Shown in pieces: positions 60,836 to 64,000 of a DNA stretch of 64,000 nt. The position numbers were made by a program, and so were the translations under genes. The DNA comes from Onchocerca lupi. Taxonomy: Eukaryota; Nematoda; Chromadorea; Rhabditida; Onchocercidae. The stretch is from positions 1 to 64,000 of the forward strand of contig JAOVVO010000426.1 of the NCBI GenBank assembly GCA_028564675.1, in the 5' to 3' direction. Numbering within the stretch: position 1 is the stretch's first letter; every line of letters starts with the position of its first letter. Under the pieces are notes generated by a model that had not been told where the DNA came from, searched no databases, and was given only the letters and a program-made list of their open reading frames with translations.

Positions 60836-62698
60836 CTACGCTTCTCGTTTTGCACTTTCACCATCTTCATCATCATCTTTTTCGTGTTTCCGTTTTATAC
60901 CCCGTGGACTGCCCGCTTCATCCGTTTCTTCATCATCACCTGGAGCGAAATCTTCCGTCTCATCTTCATCCTTAAAACAAATAGGTGTTTTTTTTAAAAT
61001 ACATTTGCATTAAAAAAAAGTCTTTTTTAGTTGGTAATGGTCCAAAAGGAAACTAATTAATTAATTTTTTTCAATTCGGAACTATATTCCTCATTCCACT
61101 CATAAAAATCATCGACTACAATAAATTTTAACTCATAAATTGACTCGAAACAAATCTTCATCTCTTTTCTATTACTTTCCCAACGAATTGAACTCATAGT
61201 CTTCGATCATAAACAAAAAGTGTGATGATTATTTCTACTTTTGCAATCAAGTTAACCTAATTGAACTAAGTGAACATAAATCTAAACTGCTTCAATTTCC
61301 TCACATAAAAAGAACATACATATTTTTTACATTCTCCCATAAATAGAAATTCTCTTGATAAGATGTAAAAAAATGAAATGTTAAGCAAAGATACCTGCAT
61401 TACAGTAGAGCTCTGCAGATAATCCAAACCAACATCAGAATCCTCTTCGTCATCATTGCCCTCATCATCATTATCGGTATCATCCAGTCCATCACCAACG
61501 CCATCATCGTCATCTTCGTCATCACCACCTTCCTGCAGGATTTCACTGTCGGATTCTGCTTCCTCATCATTGATGTCATAACCATCGAGATATTTCAGGT
61601 TAGGTAGTGTCTGTAAGAACAACAGTTGCTCATCTTGAAAAATTCCATAATTTTCAACCATATTACTTCCGTTATTGTAAATATTATCCGTCAAATTTTT
61701 CTCTTATCAGTGCGTTCAAAAATGGAAAATGGTTTTTTAAACAAGATTCTTCTCTCACAGACTAAGAATGATCGAAAGCTGCTTCGAAGTTTAACAAATG
61801 TGCGATCCACCATTCAAACAACTGCTTAGAAGATAAAAAGCATTTGCACAAGTACAACCGCTATTTTTCAAAAGATCAAATGGATGATTCGATTTCGAAA
61901 TAATAATCTTTACTTTATAAAATGCAATTCAACAAGTCAAAAAATAATACTCATCGATTTCATAACTATATTTTAGAACAAAATTATCGACCGCCATTCA
62001 CAGCCGATATGCCTTAGGATTCTGCTTGATAAATAAACTCATAGCACCATTTTTGAGGTTTGTCAAAAGCCCTTATATATTTCTTTCGCTTTCTTCTCTA
62101 TTGTTTGTCAGATTGCACTTCTTCAATGTGATGATTACCAATTAGATTATACAGTAAGTTCCAAAAAAAAAGAAAAAGAAAAAAAACTAAACGAACCTCG
62201 AAAACATTTTTCCTGTAATCATCAGAAGTGGCTAATTCACAGCCAAAAAGATCCAATGACCTCAATTCCTTAAGTTTTTTCAGTGGTTCCAAGACTTCCA
62301 ATGCGTTGATTTTATTACCAGCCAAATTGAGATATTCTATATGCGGGCAACATAGCAGCTGATCCAGGTTACCGGAAATCCGATTTTCCGATAAATCCAG
62401 TCGTTGAAGAGAAGGTAACGGTGGTAAACCCTGACAAATAAAAGAAAATTTAAAATACATCAATCTTACTCTATATTTTAATATTTTTAACTGTCAAAAA
62501 ATTAAATGAAAGTAAATGAAACAAAAAACATCTTACTTTCAATGAAGTCAATCCCACGTTGATCATTGACAATGTTTCTAAACTCCTGAAATCCTCCGTA
62601 AGACCACTAACGGCAGTAGCCCGACAATTGTCAAGGTTCAATTCGGTCACCTCAGATGGATCCCGACCTCGTAATTCTAATTCTATACGCTTGTCCAT
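60836..62698 (-). CDS. ANP32: ANP32 family acidic leucine-rich nuclear phosphoprotein, 248 aa
   Basis: ANP32 proteins are nuclear and cytoplasmic histone chaperone and phosphatase-inhibitor proteins. Exons: 62698-62537, 62430-62197, 61610-61395 and 60970-60836, all joined in phase 0 (249 codons with stop). Residues 1-54 start MDKRIELELRGRDPSEVTEL, the family N-cap. Leucine-rich repeats follow: LDLSENRISGNLDQL, IEYLNLAGNKINALEVLEPL and LRSLDLFGCELA. The LRR C-cap is YRKNVFETLPNLKYLDGYD. A long Asp/Glu-rich tail (about 145-235) ends with a basic GIKRKHEKD nuclear-localisation-like segment and KREA. Length matches human ANP32A (249 aa). The ATG directly follows cttttcag, so trans-splicing at the start codon is likely. 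The acceptor of the last exon (gttttaag) is weak but keeps phase. Confidence 0.95.
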
Positions 62699-62708
62699 CT
62701 GAAAAGTT
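62699..62708 (-). promoter_or_regulatory. Acceptor abutting the ANP32 start codon
   Basis: Minus-strand aacttttcag ends at 62699, immediately before ATG. No 5' leader would remain apart from the spliced leader. Confidence 0.5.
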
Positions 62709-63342
62709 TTCGGCTATATATACATAGCTTATTTCTGAGAAAAAAACAACTAAAAAAAACAAACGCATACAAAGGAACAAAATAAGTTTCCAGACGGTAA
62801 AATGTAGATAGGAAATTCTTCGAACCATAAAAATTGAAAAGAAATGCAGGCAAAAACGTTTATGAATTAGAAAAAAGAATCACTGAAAAAAACTAAGATC
62901 GAAATTGATATGTCTGAAATTTGAAAAGAAAATTAAAAAAAAAAAAAGAAAGCAGAAAAAAAAGTTAAATATTTTGCGCATTTAACCTATCTCTATCATC
63001 TGACTCATTTTCTGATGGAAATCAGGAGAAAAGATTCAATAATAATAATAATAATACCAAATTTATTTCAATTATTTCATTCGCTAGCTAGATTACAAAA
63101 TGCATCGATGTTTATAGTTAGTTATAACTATCAATTCTTGCTAATTTCTAAAATATACTGGATGAAAAAATTTTAAATCGATAATATCCACCATCAATAT
63201 TGTTATCATTATAAATCAAGTGAACAAAGGATAAATATGGGTAAATTAGTGATGGGAAATAAATCAATAAATGTATATTATTGTCGTCTATGATAAAAGA
63301 ATGTTTCATCTTTATTCTCTTCTCTTTCTTCCTACTTTTCAG
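62709..63342. other. Intergenic upstream of ANP32
   Basis: AT-rich, with an (AAT)n run at about 63039-63056. It presumably contains the ANP32 promoter. No gene is seen. Confidence 0.5.
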
Positions 63343-63421
63343 GTGAAAGATAGTGTGACCAACAGGCAAAGCGGAAATATTGATCACATTAATCTTGCTG
63401 CACTATGTATTAATCAAACAG
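63343..63421 (+). CDS. Possible internal exon of an unidentified plus-strand gene
   Basis: A strong acceptor (ctacttttcag) precedes 79 bases open in only one plus-strand frame (VKDSVTNRQSGNIDHINLAA then LCINQT), followed by a donor (acag/gtattt) in phase 1. A second acceptor (atcttttag, ending 63537) keeps the phase and continues to a stop at about 63620 (KLVLLGIPKIWRF). The protein is not recognised and no start exon was found. Confidence 0.3.
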
Positions 63422-63689
63422 GTATTTGTTCTCTTTCTTTTCTCAAAAGATCTTTTCAGAATATCATAGAAATATCTAAAAGAAGCATGCAAGAAAAAAA
63501 AACTTGGAAAACCTAACTGATACTTTTTATCTTTTAGCTCTACATAAAAAAAAAAAAATTAGTTCTTCTGGGCATCCCAAAAATATGGAGGTTTACAAAA
63601 TATCCGGAAAAGGACCATTCCTACTAAATAACGCTTTTTTCAACCCAGATTTTTTTTTTAATGCATCGAGAATTCGAATTTGCAAATAA

Positions 63690-63827
63690 ATGTCGAACTA
63701 CGGTATCGATGATAAATTGATCTGTGACAAAAAAAGTACATATAGAAGAACTGTCTATGCGTCTCTCTCCTATGCATTTGGATGTATGCATGCAAATGAT
63801 CGGGCTGCACGGGCCGTATTTTTGTAG
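63690..63827 (+). CDS. Candidate 45-codon small ORF in a GC-richer patch
   Basis: The frame starts MSNYGIDDKLICDKKSTYRR and ends AARAVFL, with a stop directly upstream of the ATG. Base composition from about 63750 to 63880 is higher in GC than the neighbourhood. An overlapping frame (63724-63939, 71 codons) and the minus strand are also open, so the coding frame, if any, is unclear. No family is recognised. Confidence 0.2.
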   Translation: MSNYGIDDKLICDKKSTYRRTVYASLSYAFGCMHANDRAARAVFL

Positions 63828-63835
63828 ATTTATTG

Positions 63836-63873
63836 CCCGGCAAGGAGAAATATCAAATCAGAATATTGCCGGG
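63836..63873. other. 8-bp inverted repeat with GC-rich arms
   Basis: cccggcaa at 63836-63843 is the reverse complement of ttgccggg at 63866-63873. The first arm is also part of a small palindrome ttgcccggcaa. Confidence 0.7.
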
Positions 63874-64000
63874 ATAATGCTTTTGATAAACGGTAGTAAA
63901 TGGAAAATGGAAAAGCAAGACAAAAAGCTAAAAAAATGAAATGATGCATCTTTTATATTTCAAACTATTCGTCTATGATAAGAGAACAGAAAGAAGAGGG

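Noticed and set aside
61400..61585. Methionine-rich minus-strand frame within ANP32
   Set aside because: Out-of-frame reading of the Asp/Glu-rich tail.
1..64000. tRNA, rRNA, CRISPR or bacterial operon signals
   Set aside because: I looked for B-box-like GGTTCGA motifs, conserved rRNA blocks and regular spacer arrays and saw none; the genes are intron-rich and eukaryotic.

Overview
This window is nuclear DNA of a nematode. The clearest marker is a cuticle collagen with the nematode-specific membrane-anchored N-terminal domain (28.6-32.0 kb, minus strand). Other signs are TTTTCAG-type 3' splice sites and start codons placed 0-14 bases after an acceptor, as expected for spliced-leader trans-splicing. 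The DNA is very AT-rich, with many poly(A)/poly(T) tracts and long introns, which would suit a parasitic (spirurid/filarial-like) worm. That placement is inference; I could not search a database.

Genes are split by many introns, so most real coding sequence is in short exons that I joined by hand, checking splice sites and phase. Layout: (1) 1-10.8 kb, 5' end of a semaphorin gene on the minus strand: signal-peptide exon, about 9 kb intron, first Sema-domain exon; the rest lies left of the window. (2) 10.8-28.6 kb, gene-poor AT-rich DNA with microsatellites, local repeats and one GC-richer island at 12.9-13.06 kb. (3) 28.6-32.0 kb, 430-residue cuticle collagen, 7 exons, minus. (4) 33.5 kb, a tiny candidate gene for a 26-residue membrane micropeptide, minus. 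(5) 34.9-35.4 kb, a foldback element of about 570 bp. (6) 36.3-42.0 kb, TAK1/MAP3K7-like kinase, 13 exons, minus. (7) 43.6-44.5 kb, dithiol glutaredoxin, minus. (8) 46.2-50.1 kb, cytochrome b5 reductase 4 (NCB5OR) homologue, 12 exons, minus. (9) 52.4-54.4 kb, MBD2/3 homologue, plus, apparently without its methyl-CpG-binding domain. (10) 59.8 kb, candidate small secreted ORF, plus. (11) 60.8-62.7 kb, ANP32 homologue, minus. (12) 63.3-63.9 kb, possible exon(s) at the right edge.

Functional links: CYB5R4, glutaredoxin and the TAK1-like kinase are consecutive on one strand with gaps of about 1.6 kb. Two of them are redox proteins, and a shared transcript is possible but unproven. MBD2/3 and ANP32 are both chromatin-associated families and are transcribed toward each other.

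Most worth checking are the TAK1-like kinase, whose catalytic loop is HAD instead of HRD and whose activation-loop threonines are changed; the micropeptide gene at 33.5 kb; the MBD-less MBD2/3; and the foldback element.
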